64,000 bases of DNA from Conus ventricosus. Taxonomy: Eukaryota; Mollusca; Gastropoda; Neogastropoda; Conidae. Both the position numbers and the translations under genes were made by a program. Every line of letters begins with the position of its first letter. The stretch's first letter is position 1. This document shows positions 43,286 through 56,156 of the stretch, in pieces. A model generated the notes under the pieces. The model was given only the letters and a program-made list of their open reading frames with translations, did not search any database and had not been told where the DNA came from. Location: assembly GCA_018398815.1 (NCBI GenBank), contig CM031607.1, forward strand, positions 89,482,358-89,546,357, given 5' to 3'.

Positions 43286-45638
43286 TGTGAAGTCTTTCAG
43301 CACTTGTATACAACCAAAGAACCCCCGCATTCGCTTTGACCTAGAGAAGTTGAAGGACCCCAAATTGCAGAGGTGTTCCAGGCTCGAGTAGGCGGGAGGT
43401 TTGCTCTCCTCAACTTAGTGGACAGCGATGTAGACACCCTCGCTAATAACATCAAAGAGGTGCAACTACAACAGCAGAAGAAGTTGTGGGAAAGAAGCAC
43501 AAGAAGATCCAGCCTTGGGTTACAATCGAGGTCTTAGATCTATGTGACAAGAGGCAGGAACTAAGAGGAAGGAAACACTCCAGCGACGAAGCCAGGATGC
43601 AGTATCAACAGGTGAACAGAGAAGTCAGGAAGAAGATGAAGACAGCTGAGGAAAATTGATAGAGGAGCAGTGCGAAGCAATCGAGAAAGGTATGGATGCA
43701 GAGAACAGCAAAGAAGCCTACAACACACTCAAGACTCTCAATAAGACTAACCAGACAAGATCAGTGGTCATCGAAGATAAGGATGGCAAGCTACTGTCAG
43801 AGAATGAAGAAGTCCTGAAGAGGTGGACAGAATACTGTGAGGGCCTCTACAATTACCAGCTCAACCCGGACACATCCATTTTGCAGGACGACCAACGACC
43901 CACAGACAGCGAGAACGGTCTCCAAGTACTGAAGGAGGAGGTTGAGGCCGCGATACAGAGTCTGAAGCCAGGGAAATCCCCAGGAGTGGACAATGTCCCA
44001 GCTGAGCTTGTTAAATACGGTAGGAAAGAGACCACAGAGGCATAACAATGCTTTGTCAGAAGATCTGGACAGAAAAGAAGTGGCCAACGAGTGGACCCAG
44101 TCATTGGTGATTCCCTTACCCAAGAAAGGCAACCTCAAACAATGCCAAAATTACAGGACTATAAGTCTGATCAGCCACCCCAGCAAAGTCATGCTTTGCA
44201 TCATCCTCAACTGACTGAAATCCAAGGCTGAGGAACTGCTATCAGAAGAACAAGCAGGTTTTGGAAGAGGGCGGAGCACTGTGGAACAATTTTCAACTGC
44301 CGAGTCCTGATTGAAAAGTATCTACAACACCAAAAGAACCTCTTCCACAACTTCCTTGACTTTAAGAAGGCATTCGACCAGGTGTGGCACAACGGCCTAT
44401 GGCAGGTTCTCAGAGACTTCAACATTGACGAGAGGCTCGTTCAAGTCATTCAGGCCCTCTACGAACACCCCAGCAGTACAGTACTTCTCAATAGCCAGCA
44501 GGGCCAGTTCTTCCCGACCACAGTCAGAGTCAGGCAAGGGTGCCTACTATCTCCAGTCCTTTTCCACATCTTTCTGGAGAGAATCATGCAAGAGACTCTA
44601 GAAGAACACCACACCTCCATCAGCACTGGCGTCAGGCCGGTCTGCAACCTTCGTTTTGCAGACGATATCGACCTCATTGGGGGGGGGGGGGGGGGGGGGG
44701 GCAGCAACACCGAGCTCCAGGATCTCACAAACAGACTTGTCACAAGAGCAAGTGCCTACGGCATGGAGGTCAGCACAGAGAAGTCAAAGGTCATGGTCAG
44801 CAGCACGACTAACAGCAGTCCAACATAACCATGAATGGTGAGCCCCTGGAAGAAGTGACCAGCTTCAGGTACTTGGAGCAACCCTGTCCAAAGATGGCAC
44901 CTGCACAGCAGAAATCCGAATCAGGATCAACTCCACATCAGCAGCGATGGCCAGACTGAACAGAGTGTGGAAGAGCAACATCAATTTCCACACAAAATTC
45001 CGGCTCTACAAGTCACTAGTGGTCTCGATCCTCTTATATGGTTTGCGAGACATGGACACTGATGGCCGAAACAGAAAGAAGAATCCAGGCGTTTGAGACC
45101 AGGTGCCTGAGGAAACTATTCTGCATCTACAAAGAACACAAGACAATGATTATGTCGGAATCTGGTCACTAACCTAGTTGGGCCCACGAACCACTTCTGG
45201 CAACCGTCAAATGACGGAAGATGGCATGGTTTGGCCACGTCATTCGTCACAACACCCTCTCCAAAACCATCCTTCAAGGTACCGTTGAAGGAGGGCGCAG
45301 ACGAGGACGGCAGAGAAAGAGCTGGTTCGACAATATAAAGGACTGGACCAAAATGACCATGCCACATCTCCTCAGACAGCCACCAACAGAAGAGCTGAGA
45401 GAGAAACGGCGGCTGCCTCATCACGTCCCCCCAACACCCCAGCGGTCAAGGGAATGACTAATACAACTTTTGAAGTAAAATATTAAAACCATGTAGGCTC
45501 TTTCATATCGTGTGATAGAATTAAAATGACAAACGTGTTCATTGCATTAGGTCCGCAGCACTTAGCTTGGCCACATATTTATTTGCTATCCCAGCTTTCT
45601 GTGTGACGACGATTGAACTGTGGCAAATGCTTACTCTC
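43286..45638 (+). pseudogene. LINE-beta, copy B: reverse transcriptase ORF2, frameshifted
   Basis: Same element as at 21,443-23,778. The linker starts at the microsatellite (NPRIRFDLEKLKDP), then LQVLKEEVEAAIQSLKPGKSPGVDNVPAELVKYG (43,918-44,020) and the RT blocks. The active site LRFADDIDLIGG (44,655-44,690) keeps both Asp codons (GAC 44,661-44,663, GAT 44,664-44,666). A run of 23 G directly after it adds eight Gly in frame. The C-terminal AWFGHVIRH and RRRGRQRKSW lie at 45,221-45,330, then the 3' non-coding region to the GA array. Several frameshifts (about 44,045, 44,213, 44,828) break the ORF. Confidence 0.85.
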
Positions 45639-45639
45639 G

Positions 45640-45686
45640 CAAAGACAGAGACAGAGACAGACAGAGAAGAAGAAGAAGAAGAGAGA

Positions 45687-45719
<33 letters not shown>

Positions 45720-45800
45720 GATTGTGTATGGTGTGTGTGTGTGTGTGTGTAGTGTGTGGTGTTGTGTGTGTTTGGTGTGTGTGTGTGTGTGTGGGTGTGG
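45640..45800. repeat. Compound microsatellite (GA)n-(GT)n between LINE 3' ends (copy B)
   Basis: GACA/GAA/GA array at about 45,643-45,720, then (GT)n at about 45,735-45,798. It is the uninterrupted counterpart of the array split by LINE-gamma in copy A. Confidence 0.9.
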
Positions 45801-48000
45801 GGTTTTACTTGATATTGTGCACATGCATACTCCATATCTCTGAACAACGGAATGCAATGTATCATAATTTTAGTGAACGTTCATATTCAGTATTTCTTGA
45901 TGAAGAAGAACACAAAAGAAGGCAATAACTAACAACTAGGGTAACTCTTGCTCCTTGAAATATTACACCCATAACTCGAAACAAATGCCGAATCGCTTGA
46001 CGGACTCGACCACACAGCACACAAAACAAAGATTCATTCCTCCCAGAAAGGATGTTCAAGCTTGCCTTTAAACCTGTACCTGTACCTGACACATCCACAC
46101 AACAACAACAACTGGAGAAAGGAAACAAACACAAATGACCTTTCATTTAAGACTGGCACAGTAAAAAGTAATGTAAACACACAAAGAAACAGCACCAAAT
46201 ACGGGTGACCTCGGTGGAGTGGAATGGAAATCTGAAATATGGCAAGGAGCAGCAAACAGTAAATAACGAACAAGTGGGGTGACTCTGGCTCCCTTACTTG
46301 CCTTACTTAGACGCTCCTATGTCTTTCGCGCATGCGGCAGTCAAGGCCCTCCTCTGTGCACGGTCCTCAGCCAGTCTGCTGGTGTCACCCCATCCTCAGT
46401 CAAAAGTCTGAGGTCTCTCCCACTGTCTGTCGCCAGCTTATCCTGGATCGTCCTCTTTTTCTCTGGCCTGCTAGGGTCCATTTAATGGCAAGGTTTGCAG
46501 GTCTTGAATAATGGTAATCTCAAGACATGACCCAGCCAACGGAAGCTCCGTCTGCAGATGATGGTTGACACGGGGAGCTGTTTTGGGCCTTTCCTTGACC
46601 TCTTCATTTTATATACAGTCTGACCATTTGATGCCCAAGCTCTTATGGAGACACGTACTGTCAAAAGCATCGAGTTTCTTCTCCCGGGTGGTATTCAGTT
46701 GCCAGGTTTCACAGCCACAAAGCAGCGTGGAAATCACACTAGAGTGATAAAATTTCAATTTGATTCAAAGGAAGAATTTCTTGCTGTTCCATATTTTGTT
46801 CAGCTGATTAAATGCTGATGTGCTTTCCAATTGACACTTCAGTTCATGGTCGAGGTCATTGGCGCTGTTGATGAAGCTGCCTGGATATGTGACGTTCTCT
46901 ATTGCTTCCACTTACTTTTGGTCGATGAAAACTTCTGTAGGCACTTGGTGTTTACCGGTCAGCATGTTTACAGTCTTTTTGGCACTGACAAGTAGGCCGA
47001 TGTTGCCTGCAAACTTGCTGATATTGTCTATAAGCACCTGCAGAGCTTGAGTAGTGCTTGCAAGAACGGCAATGTCATCGGCAAAATCCAGATCTAAGAG
47101 GTGTTTCCTTCTGTCCACTTGTTTCCCTTTCCCTAGGTTGCGTGTTTCAAAACCCAGTCAATGGCAAGAGCAAAGAGGAGAGGGGAGAGGATACAGCCTT
47201 CCTTACCCCGGGCTGACAACTTCAAACCAGTCACTGTGCCATCTCCTGTCCTGACAATGAACTTGGAGTTAATGTGAATCTGCTCCATGGCCGACACAAC
47301 TTCTTTTGAATGCCGTAAGATTTCATGACTTTCCAAATGATGGTCTGTGGACACTGTCAAATGCTTTGGTGATGTCAATGAAGCTGGGAAATTTGGTGCT
47401 CTGCACACTTTTCGATGATCTGTCTTAGTGTGAAGATCTACTCCTATAAGATCTTTCGGGCGGAAGCCTGCTTGTTGTTCCCTGAGCGCATTATCCACTA
47501 CGTCGCGAGTCAGTTGAAATGACCTGGCAGTACACTTTCCCTGTGTTGCCAGTAGAGTCACTCCTCTCCAGTTGTCGCAGTCTGAGAGGTTGCCTTTTTG
47601 GGGATATAAACGACTGCGCCATTCTTCCAAACCTCTGGGACAACGCTAAAATTCCAAACCTGGTTACAGAGCCTGCACATCCCAGACACGATATGGTTAC
47701 CACCACCACAGCATTTCCGCTCTTATTCAATCGAACCCACGGGACTTATTTTTTCTTAATGTCTTGATGGCAGTTCTGATCTCCTCTTCAGTGAAGTCAT
47801 CAGTGTTGATTGGGTAGCAGCAGGGATGGGTCTTCCACCTCAGCAGGTGTGGGTGGCTTGGGTCTGTTAAGAACTTCCTTGAAGAGCTTGGTCCATCTTG
47901 CAAGTTTGTCGTCGCCTCTTGACAAAAGTGTGATCTTTTGCCCTCACAGGTCAGAGCCAGTCCTCACAGTACAGTTGTCTTCTTTGCGATCTGGTAGACA
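45801..48000 (-). pseudogene. LINE-alpha, copy B: 3' half, cut by the assembly gap
   Basis: Minus strand. 3' non-coding region (45,801-46,290), C-terminal block RSFRWLGHVLRLP (about 46,510-46,560), active site LDLDFADDIAVLAS (about 47,050-47,095, GAT 47,077-47,079 and GAC 47,074-47,076 both intact), an RT block with GCILSPLLFALAIDWVLKHAT (about 47,133-47,195) and ALREQQAGFRPKD (about 47,450-47,490). Upstream it reaches DDFTEEEIRTAIKTL-type sequence and stops at the N run. Frameshifts throughout. Confidence 0.8.
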
Positions 48001-49000
48001 NNNNNNNNNNNNNNNNNNNNNNNNNNNNNNNNNNNNNNNNNNNNNNNNNNNNNNNNNNNNNNNNNNNNNNNNNNNNNNNNNNNNNNNNNNNNNNNNNNNN
48101 NNNNNNNNNNNNNNNNNNNNNNNNNNNNNNNNNNNNNNNNNNNNNNNNNNNNNNNNNNNNNNNNNNNNNNNNNNNNNNNNNNNNNNNNNNNNNNNNNNNN
48201 NNNNNNNNNNNNNNNNNNNNNNNNNNNNNNNNNNNNNNNNNNNNNNNNNNNNNNNNNNNNNNNNNNNNNNNNNNNNNNNNNNNNNNNNNNNNNNNNNNNN
48301 NNNNNNNNNNNNNNNNNNNNNNNNNNNNNNNNNNNNNNNNNNNNNNNNNNNNNNNNNNNNNNNNNNNNNNNNNNNNNNNNNNNNNNNNNNNNNNNNNNNN
48401 NNNNNNNNNNNNNNNNNNNNNNNNNNNNNNNNNNNNNNNNNNNNNNNNNNNNNNNNNNNNNNNNNNNNNNNNNNNNNNNNNNNNNNNNNNNNNNNNNNNN
48501 NNNNNNNNNNNNNNNNNNNNNNNNNNNNNNNNNNNNNNNNNNNNNNNNNNNNNNNNNNNNNNNNNNNNNNNNNNNNNNNNNNNNNNNNNNNNNNNNNNNN
48601 NNNNNNNNNNNNNNNNNNNNNNNNNNNNNNNNNNNNNNNNNNNNNNNNNNNNNNNNNNNNNNNNNNNNNNNNNNNNNNNNNNNNNNNNNNNNNNNNNNNN
48701 NNNNNNNNNNNNNNNNNNNNNNNNNNNNNNNNNNNNNNNNNNNNNNNNNNNNNNNNNNNNNNNNNNNNNNNNNNNNNNNNNNNNNNNNNNNNNNNNNNNN
48801 NNNNNNNNNNNNNNNNNNNNNNNNNNNNNNNNNNNNNNNNNNNNNNNNNNNNNNNNNNNNNNNNNNNNNNNNNNNNNNNNNNNNNNNNNNNNNNNNNNNN
48901 NNNNNNNNNNNNNNNNNNNNNNNNNNNNNNNNNNNNNNNNNNNNNNNNNNNNNNNNNNNNNNNNNNNNNNNNNNNNNNNNNNNNNNNNNNNNNNNNNNNN
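48001..49000. other. Assembly gap, exactly 1,000 N
   Basis: Scaffold spacer between copies B and C. The left flank is inside LINE-alpha (equivalent to about 51,045 in copy C); the right flank is a Polinton fragment. Confidence 1.
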
Positions 49001-49012
49001 TATAGAATGCCG

Positions 49013-49457
49013 AACGCCTGTTACCTATCATTCACGAGAAATTATGGTAGAAGCGTAACAAGAATGGTTAGAGTTGTCGACAGTCTTACGTGCCATGAAC
49101 AATGAAGAATTTAAAGCAACAGGTCTTAAACCAGTAAACGCAATCAAATTAAAAAAAAATTAGCATTACTGAAGATACGCAGGGACTCAAAAACTCTTGC
49201 CGTTTGGACTAAAAGTAAGATACTTGTATGCTCCTGGAGAGGCAGAAGGCGATGTTAGAATTAGAGCCACAGATCCTATATGGAGCATAGATGTATATGA
49301 AGTTGAAAGAATTATGAACAAAACCCCTCCCGTATATTATTTAAGAGAGACTCTCGCTTCTAGCGATGCTACTGCGTCTAAAAGGCCTGCCCCTAAAAGA
49401 TCGTTTGTTCGTGAAGAGCTGCAAGTTGTCCCGCCAAACACAGTGCATGTTAGTTAA
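49013..49457 (+). pseudogene. INT: C-terminal part of a second Polinton integrase
   Basis: The first part (49,060-49,160) matches the integrase region at 530-630 of the window (MNNEEFKATGLKPVNAI against the same block there). The open frame 49,197-49,457 reads MPFGLKVRYLYAPGEAEGDV, IWSIDVYEVERIMNKTPPVYY and KRSFVREELQVVPPNTVHVS, then stops. It is better preserved than the first copy. The catalytic core would lie in the gap. It is followed by unrelated DNA, not by a polymerase gene. Confidence 0.75.
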
Positions 49458-49480
49458 ACCCTTAATTTTTATGTCCTTGG

Positions 49481-49713
49481 AGAGAATGTAAATATGTGAG
49501 TTCACGATCACCAAATCTTATCTAGCACGTAAGCCCCCGTTTTAATGTGTTAATAACGTCAATATTTAGAGGTTTTGCGTGTTAATTTTTTTGTAAAACA
49601 GGTGTTAATTTTGGCTAAAACTGACATGTGATGGACGTGAGTTGGATGTGAAAAGGGGGGTTTTTCGTGCAAAATAACATGGGTGAGCTTGAACTCACAT
49701 ATTTACATTCTCT
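49481..49713. repeat. Small inverted-repeat element with perfect 24-bp ends
   Basis: AGAGAATGTAAATATGTG... at 49,481-49,504 is perfectly inverted at 49,690-49,713. The 185-bp interior is AT-rich and non-coding. MITE-like; no clear target duplication. It lies just after the integrase stop, so it could instead be part of Polinton terminal sequence. Confidence 0.6.
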
Positions 49714-49737
49714 TAATTATCATCGCAGTAAAAATTA

Positions 49738-49852
49738 TAGTGATGATAATGATGATGACGATAATAAAATTGAAACTTTTTTGTCATCATCATCATCGTC
49801 GTCGTCGTCGTCGTCGTCGTCGTCATCGTCATCATCATGTTCTTGTTCCTGC
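49738..49852. repeat. (GAT)n / (TCG)n microsatellite
   Basis: GATGATGAC-type and TCGTCG/TCATCA-type triplets just before block copy C begins at about 49,865. Confidence 0.9.
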
Positions 49853-49859
49853 CACACAC

Positions 49860-52800
49860 CTGCCTGATGACGCAAATCTTGACTGACAAAATGGTTACAC
49901 GCACTTGATATTGGAATGTGAGAACCCTGTTCCAGTCATCAAAGTTGGCACAAGTCATTGAGGATACGAAGGCATACAGAGTCAACATCTAAGGTCTTAG
50001 CCAAACTCGTTGGGCAGAGTCAGGGGTGACATGACCATCCTGTTTTCAGATCGTCAGAACAACATCCACCGTGACGGCGTGGCTTTTATCCTCGAGAGAC
50101 AAGCTTGCAGTGCGTTAGAATAGTGGACGCCAGTTAACGAGGGCCTCTTGAAGCTCGATTCATCATGTCGCACGCCAAGGTCACTACCATTCAATGCTAC
50201 GCCGAAAATTGACCATGATAATGCAGACAAAGACACCTTCTACCAGCAGCTTCAAGACTTGGTTGAAAAATTGCCATGACATGATATCGTGTTGATCATG
50301 GCGACTTGAATGCACAGATTGGATAGGATCGGTCTGGCTTTGAATATGTCCTTGGTCCACATGGTATGGCAAGAGAATTGATAATGGTGAACAGTTTCTG
50401 CAGTTCTGCGCAATGAACAACATGAAAATTGGGCCGTCACTATTCCAGCATAATGATATTCACAAGATCACATGGATATCAAAAAGATCACAGGACTCAG
50501 ACTCAGATACACCAAAATCTTGATTGGGCCAAGATGGAGAACACTATGTCTGCAAGATGTACGCTTTTACTATGGAGCAAGCGTGTGCGGTGACCATCAT
50601 TTGGTGATGGAAAAACTAAAGATCAAGCTCAAGAGAAGGTAGAAGAAAGAGACTCAGTCCAAGAGATACGATACAAGCAATTCAACCGCTACAGAGGCCC
50701 AGTTCCAAGTTTCCTGAGCAACAGGTGTTCAATCCTAGCTGAAACAATGCTGTGATCGACAGAATGGTGGAAGGAGATGAAGAGTGGCATGGCAACAGCT
50801 GGAAAATAAATTCTAGGGTTTACGAAGCCACTGTGTGGATCCTGGATCAGTATGGGACATGGAAATTGATAGCAGATAGGAACGAACTCCACCAGAAGAG
50901 AATAACTGCTCCTCAGACCAAGCAGCGTACTACCAGGAAACATCGAGGAGGACAGGCAGAAATGCCCAGAAAGATAAAAGGGATTGGCTGGACAAGCAAG
51001 CGCAGATGCCGAAGAAGCTGCCAAGTGCAACGACATGAGAGCTGTCTACCAGATCGCAAAGAAGACACATGGTACTGTGAGGACTGGCTCTTGACCTGTG
51101 AGGGCAAAAGATGACACACTTTTGTCAAGAGTCGACGACAAACTTGCAAGATGGACCAAGCTCTTCAAGGAAGTTCTTAACAGACCCAAGCCACCCACAC
51201 TCTGAGGTGGAAGACCCATCCCTGCTGCTCCCAATCAACACTGATGACTTCACTGAAGAGGAGATCAGAACTGCCATCAAGACATTAAAGAAAATAAGTC
51301 CCGTGGGTTCGATTGAATAAGAGCGGAAAATGCTGTGGTGGTGGTAACCATATCGTGTCTGGGATGTGCAGGCTCTGTAACCAGTTTGGAATTTTAGCGT
51401 TGTCCCAGGTTTGGAAGAATGGCGCAGTCGTTATATCCCCAAAAAGGCAACCTCTCAGACTGCGACAACTGGAGAGGAGTGACTCTAACTAGGCAACACG
51501 ATGGGAATGTGTACTGCCAGGTCATTTGTCAACTGACTGCGCGACGTAGTGGATAATGCGCTCAGGGAACAACAAGCAGGCTTCCGCCGAAACGATCTCT
51601 TATGGAGTAGATCTTCACACTAAGACAGATCATCGAAAAGTGTGCAGAGCACCAAATTTCTCCAGCTTCATTGACATCACCAAAGCATTTGACAGTGTCC
51701 ACAGACCATCATTGTGGAAAGTCATGAAATCTTACGGCATTCAAAGAAAGTTGTGTCGGCCATGGAGCAGATTCACATTAACTCCAAGTTCATTGTCAGG
51801 ACAGGAGATGGCTACAGTGACTGGTTTTGAAGTTGTCAGCCCGGGGTAAGGAAAGGCTGTATCCTCTCCCCTCTCCTCTTTGCTCTTGCCATTGACTGGG
51901 TTTTGAAACACGCAACCTAGGGAAAGGGAAACAATGGACAGAAGGAAACCTCCTCTTAGATCTGGATTTTGCCGATGACATTGCCGTTCTTGCAAGCACT
52001 ACTCAAGCTCTGCAGGTGCTTATAGACAATATCAGCAAGTTTGCAGGCAACATCGGCCTACTTGTCAGTGCCAAAAAGACTGTAAAACATGCTGACGCGT
52101 AAACACCAAGTGCCTACAGAAGTTTTCATCGACCAAAAGTAAGTGGAAGCAATAGAGAACGTCACATATCCAGGCAGCTTCATCAACAGCGCCAATGACC
52201 TCGACCATGAACTGAAGTGTCGAATTGGGAAAGCATCATCAGCATTTAATCAGCTGAACAAAATATGGAACAGCAAGAAATTCTTCCTTTGAATCAAATT
52301 GAAATTTTATCACTCTAGTGTGATTTCCACGCTGCTTTGTGGCTGTGAAACCTGGCAACTGAATACCACCCGGGAGACGAAACTCGATGCTTTTGACAGT
52401 ACGTGTCTCCATAAGAGCTTGGGCATCAAATGGTCAGACTGTATATAAAATGAAGAGGTCAAGGAAAGGTCCAACAGCTCCCCGTGTCAACCATCATCTG
52501 CAGACGGAGCTTCCGTTGGCTGGGTCATGTCTTGAGATTACCATTATTCAGACCTGCAAACCTTGCCATTAAATGGACCCTAGCAGGCCAGAGAAAAAGA
52601 GACGATCCAGGATAAGCTGGCGACAGACAGTGGGGAGAGACCTCAGACTTGTTGACTGAGGATGGGGTGACACCAGCAGACTGGCTGAGGACCGTGCACA
52701 GAGGAGGGCCTTGACTGCCGCATGCGTCGAAAGACATAGGAGCGTCCTAAGTAGGCAAGTAGGGAGCCAGAGTCACCCCACTTGTTCGTTATTTACTGTT

Positions 52801-53257
52801 TGCTGCTCTTGCCATATTTCAGATTTCCATTCCACTCCAACCGAGGTCACCCGTATTTGGTGCTGTTCTTTTGTGTGTTTACATTACTTTTTACTGTGCC
52901 AGTCTTAAATGAAAGGTCATTTGTGTTTGTTCCTTTCTCCAGTTGTTGTTGTTGTGTGGATGTGTCAGGTACAGGTACAGGGTTTAAAGGCAAGCTTGGA
53001 ACATCCTTTCTGGAGGAATGAATCTTTGTTTTGTGTGCTGTGTGGTCGAGTCCGTCAAGCGATTCGGCATTTGTTTCGAGTTATTGGGGGTGTATATATT
53101 TCATAATGGGAGCAAGAGTTACCCTAGTTGTTAGTTATTGCCTCTTTTTGTGTTCTTCTTCATCAAGAAATACTGAATATGACGTTCACTAAAATTATGG
53201 TACATTGCATTCCGTTGTTCAGAGATATGGAGTATGCATGTGCACAATATCAAGTAA
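49860..53257 (+). pseudogene. LINE-alpha, copy C: endonuclease to 3' end, frameshifted
   Basis: The most complete LINE-alpha here. The APE start includes GMWNVRTLFQ-like sequence at about 49,910, and later endonuclease frames run 50,270-50,620. RT blocks: DDFTEEEIRTAIKTL (51,243-51,290), FSSFIDITKAFDSVHRPSLW (51,657-51,717), GCILSPLLFALAIDWVLKHAT (about 51,855-51,920) and DLDFADDIAVLAS (about 51,958-52,000) with both catalytic Asp (GAT 51,974-51,976, GAC 51,977-51,979). The C-terminal WLGHVLRLP block is near 52,520. The 3' non-coding region (52,760-53,257) ends at a (CA)n/(CT)n array. Frequent single-base frame changes. Confidence 0.85.
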
Positions 53258-53283
53258 ACACACACACCACACACACACACACA

Positions 53284-53329
<46 letters not shown>

Positions 53330-53446
53330 ACACACACACACACACACATACACAATCTCTCTCTCTCTCTCTCTCCTGCTCTCTCTCTACTCTCCTGCTG
53401 TCTGTCTGTCTGTCTGTCTGTCTGTCGTCTGTCTGTCCTGTCTGTC
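53258..53446. repeat. Compound microsatellite (CA)n-(CT)n-(TCTG)n (copy C)
   Basis: (CA)n 53,258-53,354, (CT)n 53,357-53,398, (TCTG)n 53,399-53,446, between the facing 3' ends of LINE-alpha and LINE-beta. Confidence 0.95.
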
Positions 53447-54387
53447 TTTGCGAGAGTAAGCATTTGCCACAGTTCAATCGTCGTCACACAGAAAGCTGGA
53501 TAGCAAATAAATATGTGGCCAGCTAAGTGCTGCGGACCTAATGCAATGAACACGTTTGTCATTTTAATTCTATCACACGATATGAAAGAGCCTACATGTT
53601 TTAATAATTTTACTTCAAAAGTTGTATTAGTCATTCCCTTGACCGCTGGGTTGTTGGGGGACGTGATGAGGCAGCCGCCGTTTTCTCTCCAGGCTCTTCT
53701 GTTGGTGGCTGTCTTGAGGAGATGTGGCATGGTCATTTTGGTCCAGTCCTTTAAATATTGTCGAACCAGCTCTTTCTCTGCCGTCCTCGTCTGCGCCCCT
53801 TTCAACGGTACCTTGAAGGATGGTTTTGGAGAGGGTGTTGTGACGAATGACGTGGCCAAACCATGCCATCTTCCGTCATTTGACGGTTGCCAGAAGTGTT
53901 CCGTGGGGCCCAACTAGGTTAGTGACCAGATTCCGCACATAATCATTGGTCTTGTGTTCTTTGTAGATGCAGAATAGTTTCCTCAGGCACCTGGTCTCAA
54001 ACGCCTGGAATTCTTCTTTCTGTTTCGGCATCAGTGTCCATGTCTCGCAAACATATAAGAGATCGAGACCACTAGTGACTTGTAGAGCCGGAATTTTTGT
54101 GTGGAAATTGATGTTGCTCTTCCACACTCTGTTCAGTCTGGCCATCGCTGCTGATGTGGAGTTGATCCTGATTCGATTTCTGCTGTGCAGTGCATCTTTG
54201 GACAGGGTTTGCTCCCAAGTACCTGAAGCTGGTCACTTCTTCCAGGGGCATCACCATTCATGTTATGTTGGGACTGCTGTTAGTCGTGCTGCTGACCATG
54301 CCTTTGACTTCTCTGTGCTGACCTCCATGCCGTAGGCACTTGCTCTTGTGACAAGTCTGTTTGTTGAGATCCTGGAGCTCGGTGTTG

Positions 54388-54423
<36 letters not shown>

Positions 54424-55805
54424 AGGTCGATATCGTCTGCAAAACGAAGGTTGCAGACCGGCCTGACGCCAGTGCTGATGGAGGTGTGGTGTTCTTCTAG
54501 AGTCTCTTGCATGATTCTCTCCAGAAAGATGTGGAAAAGGACTGGAGATAGTAGGCACCCTTGCCTGACTCTGACTGTGGTCGGGAAGAACTGGCCCTGC
54601 TGGCTATTGAGAGTACTGTACTGCTGGGGTGTTCGTAAGAGGGCCTGAATGACTTGAACGAGCCTCTCGTCAATGTTGAAGTCTCTGAGAACCTGCCATA
54701 GGCCGTTGTGCCACACCTGGTCGAATGCCTTCTTAAAGTCAAGGAAGTTGTGGAAGAGGTTCTTTTGGTGTTGTAGATACTTTTCAATCATGGACTCGGC
54801 AGTTGAAAAGTATTCCACAGTGCTCCGCCCTCTTCCAAAACCTGCTGTGTTCTTCTGATAGCAGTTCCTCAGCCTTGGATTTCAGTCAGTTGAGGATGAT
54901 GCGAAGCATGACTTTGCTGGGGTGGCTGATCAGACTTATAGTCCTGTAATTTTGGCATTGTTTGAGGTTGCCTTTCTTGGGTAAGGGAATCACCAATGAC
55001 TGGGTCCACTCTGTTGGCCACTTCTTTTCTGTCCAGATCTTCTGACAAAGCATTGTTAGTGCCTCTGTGGTCTCTTTCCTACCGTATTTAACAAGCTCAG
55101 CTGGGACATTGTCCACTCCTGGGGATTTCCCTGGCTTCAGACTCTGTATGCGGCTCAACCTCCTCCTTCAGTACTTGGAGACCGTTCTCGCTGTCTGTGG
55201 TCGTTGGTCGTCCTGCAAAATGGATGTGTCCGGGTTGAGCTGGTAATTGTAGAGGCCCTCACAGTAATTCTGTCCACCTCTTCAGGACTTCTTCATTCTC
55301 TGACAGTAGCTTGCCATCCTTATCTTCGATGACCACTGATCTGTCTGGTTAGTCTTATTGAGAGTCTTGAGTGTGTTGTAGGCTTCTTTGCGTGTTCTCT
55401 GCATCCATACCTTTCTCGATTGCTTCGCACTGCTCCTCTATTCAATTTTCCTCAGCTGTCTTCATCTTCTTCCTGACTTCTCGTTCACCTGTTGATACTG
55501 CATCCTGGCTTCGTCGCTGGAGTGTTTCCTTCCTCTTAGTTCCTGCCTCTTGTCACATAGATCTAAGACCTCGATTGTAACCCAAGGCTGGATCTTCTTG
55601 TGCTTCTTTCCCACAACTTCTTCTGCTGTTGTAGTTGGCACCTCTTGATGTTATTAGCGAGGGTGTCTACATCGCTGTCCACTAAGTTGAGGAGAGCAAC
55701 CTCCCGCCTACTCGAGCCTGGAACACCTCTGCAATTTTGGGGTCCTTCAACTTCTCAGGTCAAAGCGAATGCGGGGGTTCTTTGGTTTGTATACAAGTGC
55801 TGAAA
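53447..55805 (-). pseudogene. LINE-beta, copy C: reverse transcriptase ORF2, frameshifted
   Basis: Minus-strand counterpart of the copies at 21,443 and 43,286. The ORF 54,258-54,818 carries DFKKAFDQVWHNGLW, RVRQGCLLSPVLFHIFLERI and LRFADDIDLIGG with both catalytic Asp (plus 54,432-54,437). A run of 29 C on the plus strand (54,391-54,419) adds ten Gly in frame after the active site. The upstream GKSPGVDNVPAELVKYG is at about 55,080-55,130 and the 5' side ends at (CA)n. The C-terminal AWFGHVIRH is at about 53,840-53,869. Frameshifts at several points. Confidence 0.85.
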
Positions 55806-55809
55806 GACT

Positions 55810-55824
55810 TCACACACAGACACA

Positions 55825-55888
<64 letters not shown>

Positions 55889-55980
55889 ACACACACACAC
55901 ACACACATACTGACCACACTCATAGTCTGTTTCTGTCCGTCATTTGTCAGTATGTCGTCTCTGTCTATCTGTCTGTCGTC

Positions 55981-56021
<41 letters not shown>

Positions 56022-56069
56022 TCTCTCTCTCTCTGTCTCTCTCCTCTCCCCATGTGTGTGTGTGTGTGT

Positions 56070-56141
<72 letters not shown>

Positions 56142-56156
56142 TGACGTGTGTTTTTG
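55810..56156. repeat. Compound microsatellite (CA)n-(TCTG)n-(TG)n (copy C)
   Basis: (CA)n 55,810-55,910, TCTG/TC arrays 55,965-56,045, (TG)n 56,053-56,135. Mirror of 42,959-43,284. Confidence 0.95.

Noticed and set aside
48001..49860. A meaningful palindrome centre near 49.55 kb
   Set aside because: The apparent axis depends on an arbitrary 1,000-N gap and falls in contig-specific Polinton sequence, so it is not a real centre of symmetry.
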